Assembly: GCA_965205225.1 (NCBI GenBank)
Contig: CBDBFZ010000003.1
Span: forward strand, 1,054,001-1,118,000
Origin: Litorimonas sp965205225
Lineage (GTDB): Bacteria; Pseudomonadota; Alphaproteobacteria; Caulobacterales; Maricaulaceae
Reading direction: 5' to 3'
Length of the DNA stretch: 64,000 bases
Notes under the pieces: model-generated
Database searches by the model: none
What the model was told of the DNA's origin: nothing
Seen by the model: only the letters and a program-made list of their open reading frames with translations
Made by a program: the position numbers and the translations under genes
Part shown: piece after piece, positions 36,487-47,042 of the stretch
Position numbering within the stretch: the stretch's first letter is position 1
Layout of the letters: each line of letters opens with the position of its first letter

Positions 36487-39318
36487 TTGTTAGACCCATT
36501 TATTGTGACTGAGCTGATCCAGGATAACCCCGGGCTGACGGAGGATGCCCCTAAGAGCTCGCGCCGCGCGCTCTATTGGACGATCACCAAGTGGGTTCTG
36601 ATCATCGGATCTGTGCTTGCTGTGATCATGGCGATCATCGTGTCGATCTGGCTTATCCGGGCGACTAAGGATCTGCCAAGTGTCAAGACACTGTCCGAGT
36701 ATCAGCCGCCCGTCATGAGCCGAGTTCACGCCGGAGATGGTAAACTTATCAGTGAGTTCCGGACGGAAGCTCGTGTTTTTGTTCCGATCGAAAGTGTACC
36801 GATCAAGCTGCAACAGGCCTTTGTCAGTTCTGAGGACAAACGATTTTACACACATAATGGATGGGATCCGATTGGCCTGAGCCGGGCGGTTCTATCCGTA
36901 CCCGGGAAGAAATTGCGCGGCGATCGTGTCGGCGGCACGTCGACCATTACACAGCAGGTCGCGAAGAACTTCCTCGTTGGTGACGACTATTCGATGAAGC
37001 GCAAGATTCGCGAAATCGCGATCGCGAGACGGATGGAGAAGGCTTTCTCTAAAGGGCAGATCCTCGAACTCTATCTGAATGACAATTATTTCGGGCGCGG
37101 GGCTTACGGCGTTGCCGCGGCGGCGCTCAATCATTTTGGCAAAGAAATGGATGATCTGAGCGTAGGTGAGATGGCTTACCTAGCGCTCGTTGTGAAAGGG
37201 CCGGCCAATTACGAACTCGATGATCCGGTTGAATATGCATTGGCGAAATCCCGTCAAAGTTACGTTCTCAATCGCATGGTCGAAGATGAGTATATAACCC
37301 AGCAGGAAGCGGATGCAGCATATGAAGCCCCGCTTGAATGGACGGATCGACTGACCGGTGATGAATATCTTGCAGCGGAGTATTTTGTCGAAGAAGCCCG
37401 TAAGCAAATTTTCGCCATGTATGGCTCGGATGAACTCTATTCGGGCGGGCTTTCCATCCGGACGACACTGGATACGGATATGCAGCTGGCGGGCCGCAGA
37501 GCTCTTCGCCGGGGGGTCGAAATGCTGGATCGGCGTATGGGATGGCGCGGACCGTTGGCGACCATCGAAAACAGTCAAGACTGGGCAGAACAACTCGCAT
37601 CGTTCGATGCGCCAGTCGATATTGGCAATTGGAGAGTGGCTGTTGTCATTGAGCGCGAGCCTAACTCAGCCAGACTTGGTTTTATTTTCGAACCCGATGT
37701 CGAGACGGCAGCGGGTGAAGAGGATACTCCAGAGCTGAAAACTGAAACGGGCACGCTTGACCTTGAAGATATTCAATGGGCAGGGAAGTCCCGGCCCAAT
37801 GGCATGCGCGGGAATGCGCCAAGCTCCATAGCGGAAGTTTTGTCTGTCGGCGACATTATCCTGGTGGAATCGCATCTTGAGAAAGAAACGGGTTATAATC
37901 TGCGCCAGATTCCGAATGTGAATGGAGCGTTGATTGCGATGGATCCGCATACAGGCCGCGTAAAAGCGCTGATCGGGGGATATAGTTTCGACCAAAGTCA
38001 GTTTAACCGTGTGACACAAGCCTACCGCCAGCCTGGATCGTCTTTCAAACCTTTCGTCTACTCTGCAGCGCTTGAAAATGGCTTCACACCTGCGTCGCAA
38101 GTCCTCGACGCGCCCTTCGTGATTGGCCGCAGTGATGCGCGTTGTTTTGAAAACGAATATGGTGTTCTGGAACTTAGAGAGTCGAGTGAAGACCGGTCCA
38201 GTCCGGCCCGGAACGATGAGTGCGAACGGTTCTACAAACCTGAAAACTACGATGCGGGTCGATATTATGGCATGTCGACGCTACGTTTGGGGATCGAAAA
38301 ATCGCGGAACGTCATGACCGTCCGCTTAGCCAATGATATCGGCATGGAGCCGATCATGAACATTAGCCTCCGGTTCGGAATTTATGACAACCCCAAGCCT
38401 GAGCTTGCTTGGGCACTTGGCGCGGGGGAAACCAATCTTTTGCGTTTGGCGGCAGCCTATTCAATGATGATCAATGGCGGAAAGCGCGTCGTACCGAGCA
38501 TTCTTGACCGGGTCCAAGACGGGAAGGGCGAGACCATCTTCGTCAATTCAGACGTGGTCTGTGCAGATTGCCAGCAGGATGAATATACGGGGCAGGCGCC
38601 GCCCGAACTACCTGACATCCGTGAACAGATTATTGATCCCATTACCGCCTATCAGGTCAGCTATATGATGATCGGTGCTGTTGAGAATGGCACGGGCGCA
38701 AGGCTACGAGCTCTGGGACGTCCGGCTGGCGGGAAGACCGGGACGACCAACGATTCCAAGGATAACTGGTTCATGGCGTTCACGCCGGATCTGGTTGTGG
38801 GTGTCTATGTCGGCAAGGATACGCCAGAACAGATGGCCCGCGAAACGGGGTCAAGTTCCGGCGTGCCGATCGTCCTCGATTTCCTCACCGAAGTGCTGGA
38901 AGGCGAACCTGCTGTTCCTTTCCGTATCCCGGAGGGCTTGACCCTCTCGCCGGTTAATCGAGATACTGGGGAGCCCAGTTTTATTGGAGCGCCGAACGTA
39001 ATTCTGGAGGCGTTCAAGCCAGGGACAGAGCCCCAGGTGGGGTTGCTGGACCGAACTATTCGTATCGGTACCGGCAATGATGATATGTTCGGCTCCGGGT
39101 TCTTTGGGAGCGGGGATGATCTGGATGGTAGCATTCCGCCGGACCTAGGCGAGGGACCGGGCTACCCCCAGCGTGGTACTGGTCAACTGGCCTTTCCACA
39201 GATCGGTCCCGACACACCAGCTGCAGGTGACCTCTCATCGGACCTCGACCTAGCTGATGAGCCAGGCGATGAAGAAGAACCCGAACCTGTGCGCGACTTC
39301 GATGATGGTCTCTACTAG
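36487..39318 (+). CDS. mrcA: Penicillin-binding protein 1A (glycosyltransferase/transpeptidase)
   Basis: 943 aa if the TTG at 36487 is used; a GTG at 36505 (MTELIQDNPG) is equally plausible and neither has a clear ribosome site. A short cytoplasmic part precedes a membrane helix (about 35-58, WVLIIGSVLAVIMAII). The GT51 domain has EDKRFYTHNGWDP, GTSTITQQVAKN and ELYLNDNYFGRGAYGV. An OB-like insertion lies at about 340-460. The transpeptidase has Ser518-x-x-Lys521 (QPGSSFKPF), the KSRN motif and GKTGTTND. The C-terminus is a Gly/Asp/Glu-rich tail. It polymerises and cross-links peptidoglycan. Confidence 0.94.
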   Translation: MLDPFIVTELIQDNPGLTEDAPKSSRRALYWTITKWVLIIGSVLAVIMAIIVSIWLIRATKDLPSVKTLSEYQPPVMSRVHAGDGKLISEFRTEARVFVPIESVPIKLQQAFVSSEDKRFYTHNGWDPIGLSRAVLSVPGKKLRGDRVGGTSTITQQVAKNFLVGDDYSMKRKIREIAIARRMEKAFSKGQILELYLNDNYFGRGAYGVAAAALNHFGKEMDDLSVGEMAYLALVVKGPANYELDDPVEYALAKSRQSYVLNRMVEDEYITQQEADAAYEAPLEWTDRLTGDEYLAAEYFVEEARKQIFAMYGSDELYSGGLSIRTTLDTDMQLAGRRALRRGVEMLDRRMGWRGPLATIENSQDWAEQLASFDAPVDIGNWRVAVVIEREPNSARLGFIFEPDVETAAGEEDTPELKTETGTLDLEDIQWAGKSRPNGMRGNAPSSIAEVLSVGDIILVESHLEKETGYNLRQIPNVNGALIAMDPHTGRVKALIGGYSFDQSQFNRVTQAYRQPGSSFKPFVYSAALENGFTPASQVLDAPFVIGRSDARCFENEYGVLELRESSEDRSSPARNDECERFYKPENYDAGRYYGMSTLRLGIEKSRNVMTVRLANDIGMEPIMNISLRFGIYDNPKPELAWALGAGETNLLRLAAAYSMMINGGKRVVPSILDRVQDGKGETIFVNSDVVCADCQQDEYTGQAPPELPDIREQIIDPITAYQVSYMMIGAVENGTGARLRALGRPAGGKTGTTNDSKDNWFMAFTPDLVVGVYVGKDTPEQMARETGSSSGVPIVLDFLTEVLEGEPAVPFRIPEGLTLSPVNRDTGEPSFIGAPNVILEAFKPGTEPQVGLLDRTIRIGTGNDDMFGSGFFGSGDDLDGSIPPDLGEGPGYPQRGTGQLAFPQIGPDTPAAGDLSSDLDLADEPGDEEEPEPVRDFDDGLY

Positions 39319-39341
39319 ACAGACTATATAAGGGCTTTCCA

Positions 39342-40494
39342 ATGCGAGCTGATATTGAACAGCTGAAATCCGATATCGAGCAGTCAGTCGAACTGCTAAG
39401 GAGGCGCCTTTGACTGGGAGACCAGCGAAAGACGCCTGGCTGAGCTTAACGCCCTAACCGAGGATCAAAGTTTCTGGGATGATGCGCAAGCTGCGCAGAA
39501 ACTGATGCAGGAGCGGTCTAAATTAGAATCCGCCTTCGAAGCCATCAATACAATCATTACCGATCTGGCGGACAATTTTGAATTGGCCGAACTTGCCGAA
39601 ATGGAAGGTGATAAATCGATGCTGGCCGAGGTAGCCAAAGCCTTAGGTCGGGTCAAGGACAAGGCGGCCGAGGCCGAACTGGAAGCACTTTTGTCGGGTG
39701 AGGCTGATGGCGATGACTGTTTCGTTGAAATTCACCCCGGCGCAGGCGGAACGGAGGCTCAAGATTGGGCTGAGATGATGGTGCGGATGTATTCACGCTG
39801 GGCTGATGCACGCGGCATGAAAGTGGAAATTCTCGAGAGTTCCGATGGCGATGAAGCTGGTATCAAGTCGGCTACGCTGAAATTCAAGGGTATAAACGCG
39901 TTTGGATGGATGAAGACCGAGTCCGGCGTGCATCGCTTGGTGCGTATCAGCCCTTATGATTCCAGCGCGCGCCGTCATACCAGCTTTGCCAGTGTATGGG
40001 TCTATCCTGAGATCGATGATAAGATTAAAATAGAGATCAATGAAAGCGATTGTCGAGTTGATACTTACCGTGCCTCTGGCGCAGGCGGACAGCACATCAA
40101 TAAGACCGATTCGGCTGTGCGCATCACGCATGAACCGACAGGCATTGTTGTGCAGTGTCAGAACGACCGTAGCCAGCATAAGAACCGCTCACAGGCGTGG
40201 GACATGCTTCGCTCCCGCCTGTATAAACGGGAGTTACAAATCTGCGAGGCCGAGGCCCAGATGCAGGCTGATGAAAAGTCGGACATTGGCTGGGGACACC
40301 AGATCCGATCCTATGTTCTGCAACCTTATCAGATGGTCAAGGATTTGCGCACGGGGGTTGAGACATCAGACACGCAAGGTGTGCTGGACGGTAAGATTGA
40401 TATTTTCATGGCTGCAGCATTGTCTGCTCGCGTTGGGGATGAAGAATCGACGAAAGAAGCGATCATTGCGAGCGCTTCGAGTTCAGACTCTTGA
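39342..40494 (+). CDS. prfB: Peptide chain release factor 2 (programmed +1 frameshift)
   Basis: RF2 terminates at UGA and UAA. Translation starts at the ATG at 39342, runs 23 codons to CTT TGA (39408-39413), and must slip +1 to read CTT then GAC TGG and continue from 39412 to 40494, giving 383 aa. The catalytic motif GAGGQHINKTDSAVRITH is intact. The stop-codon recognition site is SPY (RISPYDSSARRHTSF) where E. coli RF2 has SPF. Some callers would report only the downstream frame from 39505. It follows PBP1A by 23 bp. Confidence 0.95.
39399..39413 (+). promoter_or_regulatory. prfB autoregulatory +1 frameshift site
   Basis: AGGAGG (39399-39404), three bases, then CTT TGA C: the same spacing as the classic RF2 site. 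The internal Shine-Dalgarno pairs with the ribosome and strains it while the in-frame UGA waits for RF2. When RF2 is scarce the ribosome slips forward. Confidence 0.95.
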
Positions 40495-40499
40495 ATCAC

Positions 40500-40949
40500 T
40501 CAGGCTGAGATCGACGTGGCCTTGATCGGTGTCGGTGTTGTTGATTTACGAGCGCATTTACCATCGAAAAACGCACCATTGGCAATCATCAGCTTGTCCT
40601 GCACCAGATCTGCCTGAACATTTGCAGTTTCCGAAAATTCAATGCTGGACGCATCGATCTTGCCTGACACTTTGCCTCGAACGATGACGTTGGTTGCGAC
40701 GATTTTGCCATTAACGGCACCATGTTCGCCGATCAGGATCCGGCCGGCTGTCAGATTCCCGTCAAGCTGACCATCGATCTGAACTTCCCCATCCGTTTTG
40801 ATATCACCGGTGATGACTAGGTCCTGGCTCAGCAGGGACGGGACTGAGGAGGTGCGCGCGACAGCTGATGCTGACGAGAGGCCGGGTTTCTTCTGAGTAG
40901 CAGCGTCCGCTGCAGACGCAGATGGCCCTGAGGAAGATTTACTGAACAT
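40500..40949 (-). CDS. Bactofilin
   Basis: 149 aa from the ATG at 40949, with AGGAC just upstream; longer frames run into the M23 gene. The central region (about 45-130) is the right-handed beta-helix of the DUF583/bactofilin family, with its regular pattern of Gly-Asn/Lys turns (DGQLDGNLTAG, NGKIVATNVIVRGKVSGKI). It is flanked by a Ser/Ala-rich N-terminus and a short basic C-terminus. Bactofilins polymerise into membrane-associated filaments that localise cell-wall enzymes, for example at stalks or buds. The start overlaps the end of the M23 peptidase gene by 11 bp, so the two are very probably co-translated. Confidence 0.92.
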   Translation of the reverse strand: MFSKSSSGPSASAADAATQKKPGLSSASAVARTSSVPSLLSQDLVITGDIKTDGEVQIDGQLDGNLTAGRILIGEHGAVNGKIVATNVIVRGKVSGKIDASSIEFSETANVQADLVQDKLMIANGAFFDGKCARKSTTPTPIKATSISA

Positions 40950-42153
40950 AAAGTCCTGCCTTGAGGAACTTCTCCGGATCGAAGGCTCGACCCTGGAAGT
41001 GTATTTCATAATGGAGATGCGTAGCTGTACTCCGACCCGTTGATCCCATTCCCCCAACCCGGTCACCCTTTTCAACCGTCTGGCCGCGCTTGACAAAGGT
41101 TTTCTTCAGATGGGCGTAAAGCGTTACGAATCCATGCCCATGATCGATCTCGACCACTCTGCCATATCCGCCCTTTTGACCAGCATAGATAACTGTTCCT
41201 GCCGCGGTGGCGACGATTGGTGCCATTGTTCCACCAATAAAGTCGAGGCCTTCATGAAAGGTCGGGCGTTTTGTGAAAGGGTCACTGCGGACGCCGAAGT
41301 GTGAAGTCAGGACTGTATCATTCTCCACGGGGTGGCCCAGTGGCATGGCGTCAACCACCTTTGCCAAGGCTTCAGCCTCATAAAGCCGGGCCTGAATAGT
41401 TGCGATACGCGGCTGGAAGGTGCTATCAATTATCGGCACATCCAGTCCGGATAGGGGAATGAAGGGTCCCCCCTGACCACGTGTGCCTTGTTCCAGAACC
41501 GTTTCGACATCCATGTCAGTCGTCTTGATCAGAGCTCGGTTGAAATCGATCGATTCAAGCAGGTCCGACTCAGCCGAGATGAGGATGTCATTTTGCGTAT
41601 CGTCGAGCGAAGACAGGGAGCGATCGATCGGTAGGCCAGTCGAGATTTCGTGACTTGGAATGTCGCTGCGGCGAGCAACGCGTGCGACACTGTCGCGCTG
41701 AGTCGGTGCCATGATGATGTCGGCTTTGGCAAACTTGATGGCAGGCTCTGCGTCGATAGTCGGGACAGCATCTGTTCCAACGATCTGTGAAAGCGTATTA
41801 TGTTTCGCTTCGATGTTGGCGGCCATGCGCTCGAAGCTCTGGCGTTGTTTGGTGAGTAGAAGCTCGGCGTTTTCGGCTTTGGCGCGGCTGTCGGCGATTT
41901 GGCGTTCGTAATTGGCTTCCAGCTGGACAATGCGCTCATCGGGGTTGCCAAACAGAGAAAACCCGAACAGTACATTGACGAGAGAGGCGACACACCAGAG
42001 CGCCATGACCGAGATCGCTGTTACAAATAGGATCTGCATTCGAGAGGTGAGGTTGTAATATGTAACCTCTCCGCCAGACCGCAGATAGATCTGCCGTTCG
42101 GGAAATGTCTGAAGAATGCGCATACGCACACCCCCGATAACGTCACTCACCAT
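40939..42153 (-). CDS. M23-family (LytM) membrane-anchored peptidoglycan peptidase
   Basis: 404 aa. Cytoplasmic N-terminus, one membrane helix (about 41-66), a coiled-coil stretch (about 72-122) and a C-terminal M23 domain. Zinc ligands are His300 and Asp304 (HEGLDF) and His381 (THLHYEI); His348 (LYAHL) is the usual catalytic partner. All are present, so the domain should be an active endopeptidase. The coupled bactofilin gene suggests the enzyme is positioned by the filament, as described for bactofilin/M23 pairs in related stalked and budding bacteria; that extension is inference. Start ATG at 42153; an internal ATG at 42123 is possible. Confidence 0.92.
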   Translation of the reverse strand: MVSDVIGGVRMRILQTFPERQIYLRSGGEVTYYNLTSRMQILFVTAISVMALWCVASLVNVLFGFSLFGNPDERIVQLEANYERQIADSRAKAENAELLLTKQRQSFERMAANIEAKHNTLSQIVGTDAVPTIDAEPAIKFAKADIIMAPTQRDSVARVARRSDIPSHEISTGLPIDRSLSSLDDTQNDILISAESDLLESIDFNRALIKTTDMDVETVLEQGTRGQGGPFIPLSGLDVPIIDSTFQPRIATIQARLYEAEALAKVVDAMPLGHPVENDTVLTSHFGVRSDPFTKRPTFHEGLDFIGGTMAPIVATAAGTVIYAGQKGGYGRVVEIDHGHGFVTLYAHLKKTFVKRGQTVEKGDRVGGMGSTGRSTATHLHYEIHFQGRAFDPEKFLKAGLYVQ

Positions 42154-42260
42154 GATTCTCTATCCGGCCTCAGAAGCTTTCACACTTACACCATAGCCTC
42201 CCCCGAACCGTAAAGAGCTTTTACCATTTAGTGAGGTTACCAGATAGTTAATATCCAAGT

Positions 42261-43026
42261 TTAAATGGATAAACCATTATGATATGATAAGGGGAAGCCT
42301 GCTTGTGCACGTGCAGATTCATTGAAGGGCGGCGGGTGGAGATTGTTGCCGAAAAAAGTTCGTACCATTCGCCTGAAAAGCGAATGCGGCTGTAATCCAC
42401 GCTGGTCTGCGACATATCGAAGCCATCTCATACCGATCGCGATATGTCCGATCTCTTCTTCAAATGATTTCGAGAACCGATGCGCTTTGCTGATTACCTG
42501 CCTGAATGAGCTTTTCAATCATTCCCGGCGTCACGTCGAGTCCGCGCGCTTCTAGCACAAGCGGTGCGATCGCCAACCGCGCAGCAATATCACCACGTGT
42601 ATTTATGGTTGTATCCCAGAGCCCGTCATGAGACGGGAAATCGCCATAGGCAAATCCGATTTCGGCGAGTCGGTCACAGATCATCACGAAATGCCGGGCT
42701 TCATCGTCACAGACAGAGGACCAGTCAGCGATGAAGACATCACGTAAGTTCGAGACTTCAGGTGAGTCGGCGAATCACGCGATCATGTCCGCAGCTAGGT
42801 CGATATCGGCGATTGCGTGCAGGAGAGCCGCCCGGCCTTTGGGTGAGCCAAGACGACGCCGGGCCAGTTGTTTCGCCGGGACGAGTTCTGGATGTTCGGG
42901 GCGGGACGGATAATCTGGAGGTGAGGCCCAATCGACATTTACTCTGCCAGGCACGGATTGCCGAAACAACTGCACCTTATGAGCTTTCCGTTCCGGATCG
43001 CCCTCAGTCAGAATCGAAAGGGACAT
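42261..43026 (-). pseudogene. DUF455 ferritin-like protein, broken
   Basis: Reads on the minus strand from MSLSILTEGDPERKAH. An in-frame TGA at 42775-42777 falls where the family has Arg (ADMIA*FADSPEVSNL), consistent with CGA to TGA. The same frame continues with DWSSVCDDEARHFVMICDRL and DVTPGMIEKL, then a frameshift near 42460 is needed to reach EEEIGHIAIGMRWLRY. The DEARH and EEEIGH motifs are metal-binding signatures of this family, whose function is not established. Two independent lesions suggest real decay. It lies between M23 and the peroxiredoxin gene on the same strand. Confidence 0.8.
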
Positions 43027-43029
43027 TGC

Positions 43030-43503
43030 TCAGGCGGCATGGTCGCGGACCGTTTCGACAACGTCATCGACATGACCTTTGACGCGAATCTTGCGCCAGA
43101 CGTGAAGAATATTTCCGTCAGGTGCGATCAGAAACGTTGAGCGTTCGATGCCCATATAGGTTTTACCGTAATTCTTCTTTTCAACCCAGACGCCATATGC
43201 CTCTAGGACACGACCGGTTTCGTCAGAGGCGAGACGCAGGTCGAGCTCATGCTTGGTCATGAACTTATCATGCTTCGCGGGCGTGTCTTTTGACATGCCG
43301 ATAACAATAGTATTCAGGCCGTCCAACTCCGCTTTTGATTCGGTAAAACCGATAGCCTCCTTGGTGCAGCCCGGCGTGTCGTCGCGTGGGTAGAAATAGA
43401 GGATCACGAACTGGCCACGATAGTCGGCCAGACGAACGTCCTGACCGCCGTCTCCGGGAAGCGTGAAATCAGGTGCCGTATCTCCGGCTTGAAGTTTTGT
43501 CAT
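43030..43503 (-). CDS. bcp: Peroxiredoxin, Bcp/PrxQ type
   Basis: 157 aa. It reduces hydrogen peroxide and organic peroxides using thioredoxin or another thiol. Peroxidatic Cys46 lies in YPRDDTPGCTKEA. It is the only cysteine in the protein, so it must work as a one-Cys enzyme: the resolving Cys found five residues later in many Bcp proteins is absent. Cytoplasmic, no signal peptide. The DUF455 remnant begins four bases after its stop. Confidence 0.94.
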   Translation of the reverse strand: MTKLQAGDTAPDFTLPGDGGQDVRLADYRGQFVILYFYPRDDTPGCTKEAIGFTESKAELDGLNTIVIGMSKDTPAKHDKFMTKHELDLRLASDETGRVLEAYGVWVEKKNYGKTYMGIERSTFLIAPDGNILHVWRKIRVKGHVDDVVETVRDHAA

Positions 43504-43597
43504 GATCTATCTTTCCAATTGAAATTTAAGCGTCAGCGCAGTGGCTGGCGCTGGACGCGAAAGCGTAGCTTCGTTAGCGCTCACGCTTATAGCGAAC

Positions 43598-46500
43598 ATG
43601 CCGACACCCGACAATCCGAAGACACGTGCCGCCACAGATAGCGCGCGGCACTGGACTATGGAAATACATAAGGCGAGTTTGGCAGCATCGTCATGGGTTA
43701 GCTATCGCGCTTACAGACTGGGCGGTGAATTTCTCTCGGTTCTTCTGGCGCTGGGTATTGTCGTTCACTTTTTTGCGAGCGACCTTTTGGCACACCAGCA
43801 CGGCGCTGGTCGGTGTGGCATATCCGCCCTCTGGATCATGCCACGTGCGTAGCACATTTCCGTCCGCATTTCGAGTTCTGGTTCACGCAAAGCTTCGATG
43901 GGATCCGCGCGGAACTGGGCGACATAGAGCTGCGCTGGCATCCGTTCGACGATACGGTATCTTTTACAGCGACCGATGTTGTCGTGTTTGATCGAGACGA
44001 CGCGGTTGTTCAGCGGCTTGATCTCATGCGGGCAACGACCACGAAAGCGAGCATTTTAGACCGCGAGGCATCTCTGTGGCATGTTGAAATCATCGGCAGA
44101 GAAGTCACATGGCGCAAAGGGATGGATGGCGCCGTGTTAGCGGGACTGGGAACACCGGACAGGGTTGGAGGATTTGGTCCTGCCTATCGCGGCCCGAACA
44201 GAGTCAAACAGCGGGCCTCGATGGACTGGCTGAATGAGCTTCAAACCCTGACACTCAGGAATAGTCGGGTGCATATCGTCCATGACCGGGACGAACTGGC
44301 CGTCATTTTGAACGTCGACTCGCTATCTGGTCGACGGGACGGCGACGTGACGAGCTAACTATCGCAGCCCATGTTGCGTCTATCGATGAAGCGGGTTCAC
44401 TATCCTTTGAGCTGAAGTCCGACGACCGTCTTCAGACTGTTTCGATCGATCTTGAAACCGATGCTTTGAGACCGAGTCGGCTTGCGCCGCCGCGCGGACG
44501 ACTGGCTGTTCTAAAAATGATCGATGTGCCTCTGAGTGCGAAATTGCAGGCAATCTATAGTCCTAGGGATGGTCTTCAATCCACTGATCTCGATCTGGCT
44601 GTCGGATCGGGTAATGTGAGCGCGGCAGGAGAAAATCGTCCTGTTGAAAGCGCAGTATTCGCGACCTTGCTGAGTCCGGGCGATGAGGTTATACAGGTTG
44701 AGTCTCTGGTCCTGGACGCTGACCGGCTGAGACTGTCAGGCTGCGGCGTTATCCGTGAGATTGGCAGGCTCTATGATGACGACATTGGGACATCGCCCAA
44801 ATTTGACCTTGATCTTTCAGATGTCAGACTGCACCTGACTCCGGTTTTCGAAGCGCCTTTGCGGATGCGCTCTGTTTCTGCCTTGGGAGAACTGGATCTC
44901 GATGCAAGGTCTCTGAGCCTCGATCGTTTCGCAGCCAGTTTTTCAGACTTTTCGATCTCAACCTAAGCGCGGATTGAGTCCGGAGATGACGGGTTGAAAC
45001 TGGTCAAGCTGAAGGGGAAAACTGACAATCCACTGACAGCCCAGAATTTACTGTCGCTTTGGCCTGTTAAATCGGCAGACGGTGTGCGGCGATGGATTGA
45101 CCGATCTTTTCTGGGCGGCTCACTGCATGATGTTCAATTCGATGTGGCGCTAGACGAGGTATTCTTCTCTGCTCCAGTCCTGATCAGTGACAGACTGCAA
45201 CTGGACTTTAGCGTGCGGGACGGCATGGTTCGGTACATCTCGACGATGGATCCCCTGACCGAAGCGTATGGTTCGGGCCGGATTGATGGCAATCGTTTCG
45301 GATTTGTCCTTGAGCGCGGCCGGATCAACGGCATCGAAATCGTCGGGGGCGATGTGGATATCCCGCGCCTGATGCCAAAGAGCGGCGACATACTGATTAC
45401 CACGCAGGGCCGGGGTGACGCCCAATCTCTACTTGGCCTGCTCAACCAGCCCCCGTTTCTCTACCCAGAAGGCTTCTCAGGCACGGCCGATGTAACATTG
45501 AGCATCAAACGGCCCTTGCTGGAATTCTTTGATCAGAACAGAATCGAATATTCTGTTGACGGCAGCTTTACAGATGCGAGCGGTCCATTCAACCTTGGGG
45601 CGTTCAAACTGAGCGATGCGGATGTAACCGTGGAAGGCGGCAAGGATGGCCTTTTCTGTCTAGGCCTGTCAATCTTGGGCCGTGGTGGGCGGATATGGTG
45701 TGGGAAGAGCGCTACGGACAGAATAGAAAACCCACACGTTGCCCCATGGACAGGAAGGCGCTGGACGGGTTCGGCTTCGAGTTTCGAGAGTTTTTCGATG
45801 GTTTTATTGATGTGGATATCGAAGCCTTCAGACGCAGGTTTGAGATTGCCGAGGTCGTTGTAGATTTGCGTCTCGACGATGCAGAGCTTGGCTTTGGAGA
45901 CATATGGTCCAAATCGACAGGCGAGTTGGGGTTACCGAGTGCCTCAGTCATGCGGTCTGCGGCGGGCGTGTCGATTGATCGGATGTCGATGGAAGCGCCG
46001 GGCCTTCATCTGTCCGGCACGGCAAGGTTTCGGCCCGATATGGCCCTTGAACAGGCAAAGTTGCACCACATTGCCATAGATGGTTTGATTGATGGAGAAC
46101 TGACTCTGTCACGCGATGATGAGAGGCAGCGACTGGCGATAGATGCGACCAGCTCGCAGCTGAATATTACCAGCTGGATTCAGCAAGCCCTGAAATCGGT
46201 TGGGCGCGAGGCTTCAAATCTGCCTCTGCTCGTCGATGCCGCTTATGACGAGATCATCCTGTCTCCAGGCTACACCCTTGAGTCCGGCGCTCTGACCTAC
46301 CGACATTCTGCAAACCCTGTCGCTTCGCGGAACCCGGCCCGACGGACCGTTTGCGATCAGCTTGGGCGAGACATCGGATATGCCGAACAGGCTGGCCCGT
46401 TTATCGATTTCAGATGCATCAAACGCCATGTTGAAAGTGATGGGTCTGGAATCGACCGACGGCGGCGCTCTAACGATCACAGCTGGGTTGCCTAAGTCTG

Positions 46501-47042
46501 GCGTTGGAGGCGCGATTATCGGACAGGTTCAGGCCACGGACTTTACCGTTCAGAATGCGCCTTTCCTTACCCAGATTCTGTCGCTCGCGGCACTGATAGG
46601 AATTGTCGATACCTTGTCCGGTGAGGGTCTTGGGTTCGAGGTGCTCGCCTTCGATTTTGTGTTTGAGGATCGCGTCCTGTCAGTACGAGACGCGACTTTG
46701 CGCGGCCCCGCAATCGGTATGCGGGCGAGGGAGACATTAAACTCGATGACCGAGCTCTGGATTTCAGCGGGACGCTCGTACCGGCTTACACAGTCAACTC
46801 GCTTCTCGGCGACATCCCGCTGATCGAAGACATTTTCGTAGGTAAGGACGGTGAGGGCGTCTTTGCCGTAACCTATGCTCTGCGCGGCCCCTATTCCGGG
46901 CGCAGACTTCCATCAATCCACTCTCAGCGCTGACGCTGGGTTTCATCCGGGGATTTTCCGCGAAAGTCGCGATGATATTCCCAAGACCGTGACGGAAGAG
47001 ATCGAATCTGTACGGCCCGGTAGAGATTCGTCCGAAAACTAG
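43598..47042 (+). pseudogene. AsmA/YhdP-like (DUF3971) large envelope protein, multiply frameshifted
   Basis: The ATG at 43598 begins MPTPDNPKT. A membrane-helix-like piece RLGGEFLSVLLALGIVVHFF follows, then pieces typical of the family in changing frames: RPHFEFWFTQSFDGIRAELG (43.86 kb), GLGTPDRVGGFGPAYRG (44.15), EVIQVESLVLDADRLRLSG (44.7), GDVDIPRLMPKSGDILI (45.35), AGVSIDRMSMEAPGLHLSG (45.97), LTITAGLPKSGVGG (46.48), SGTLVPAYTVNSLLGDIPL (46.77) and NPLSALTLGFIRGF (46.92). I count about seven frame changes and an in-frame TAA at 44964-44966. Total span (about 1,145 codons) equals a full-length gene, so little is deleted. Intact homologues act in envelope lipid transport. It converges on tyrS with the ends overlapping. 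Confidence 0.8.
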
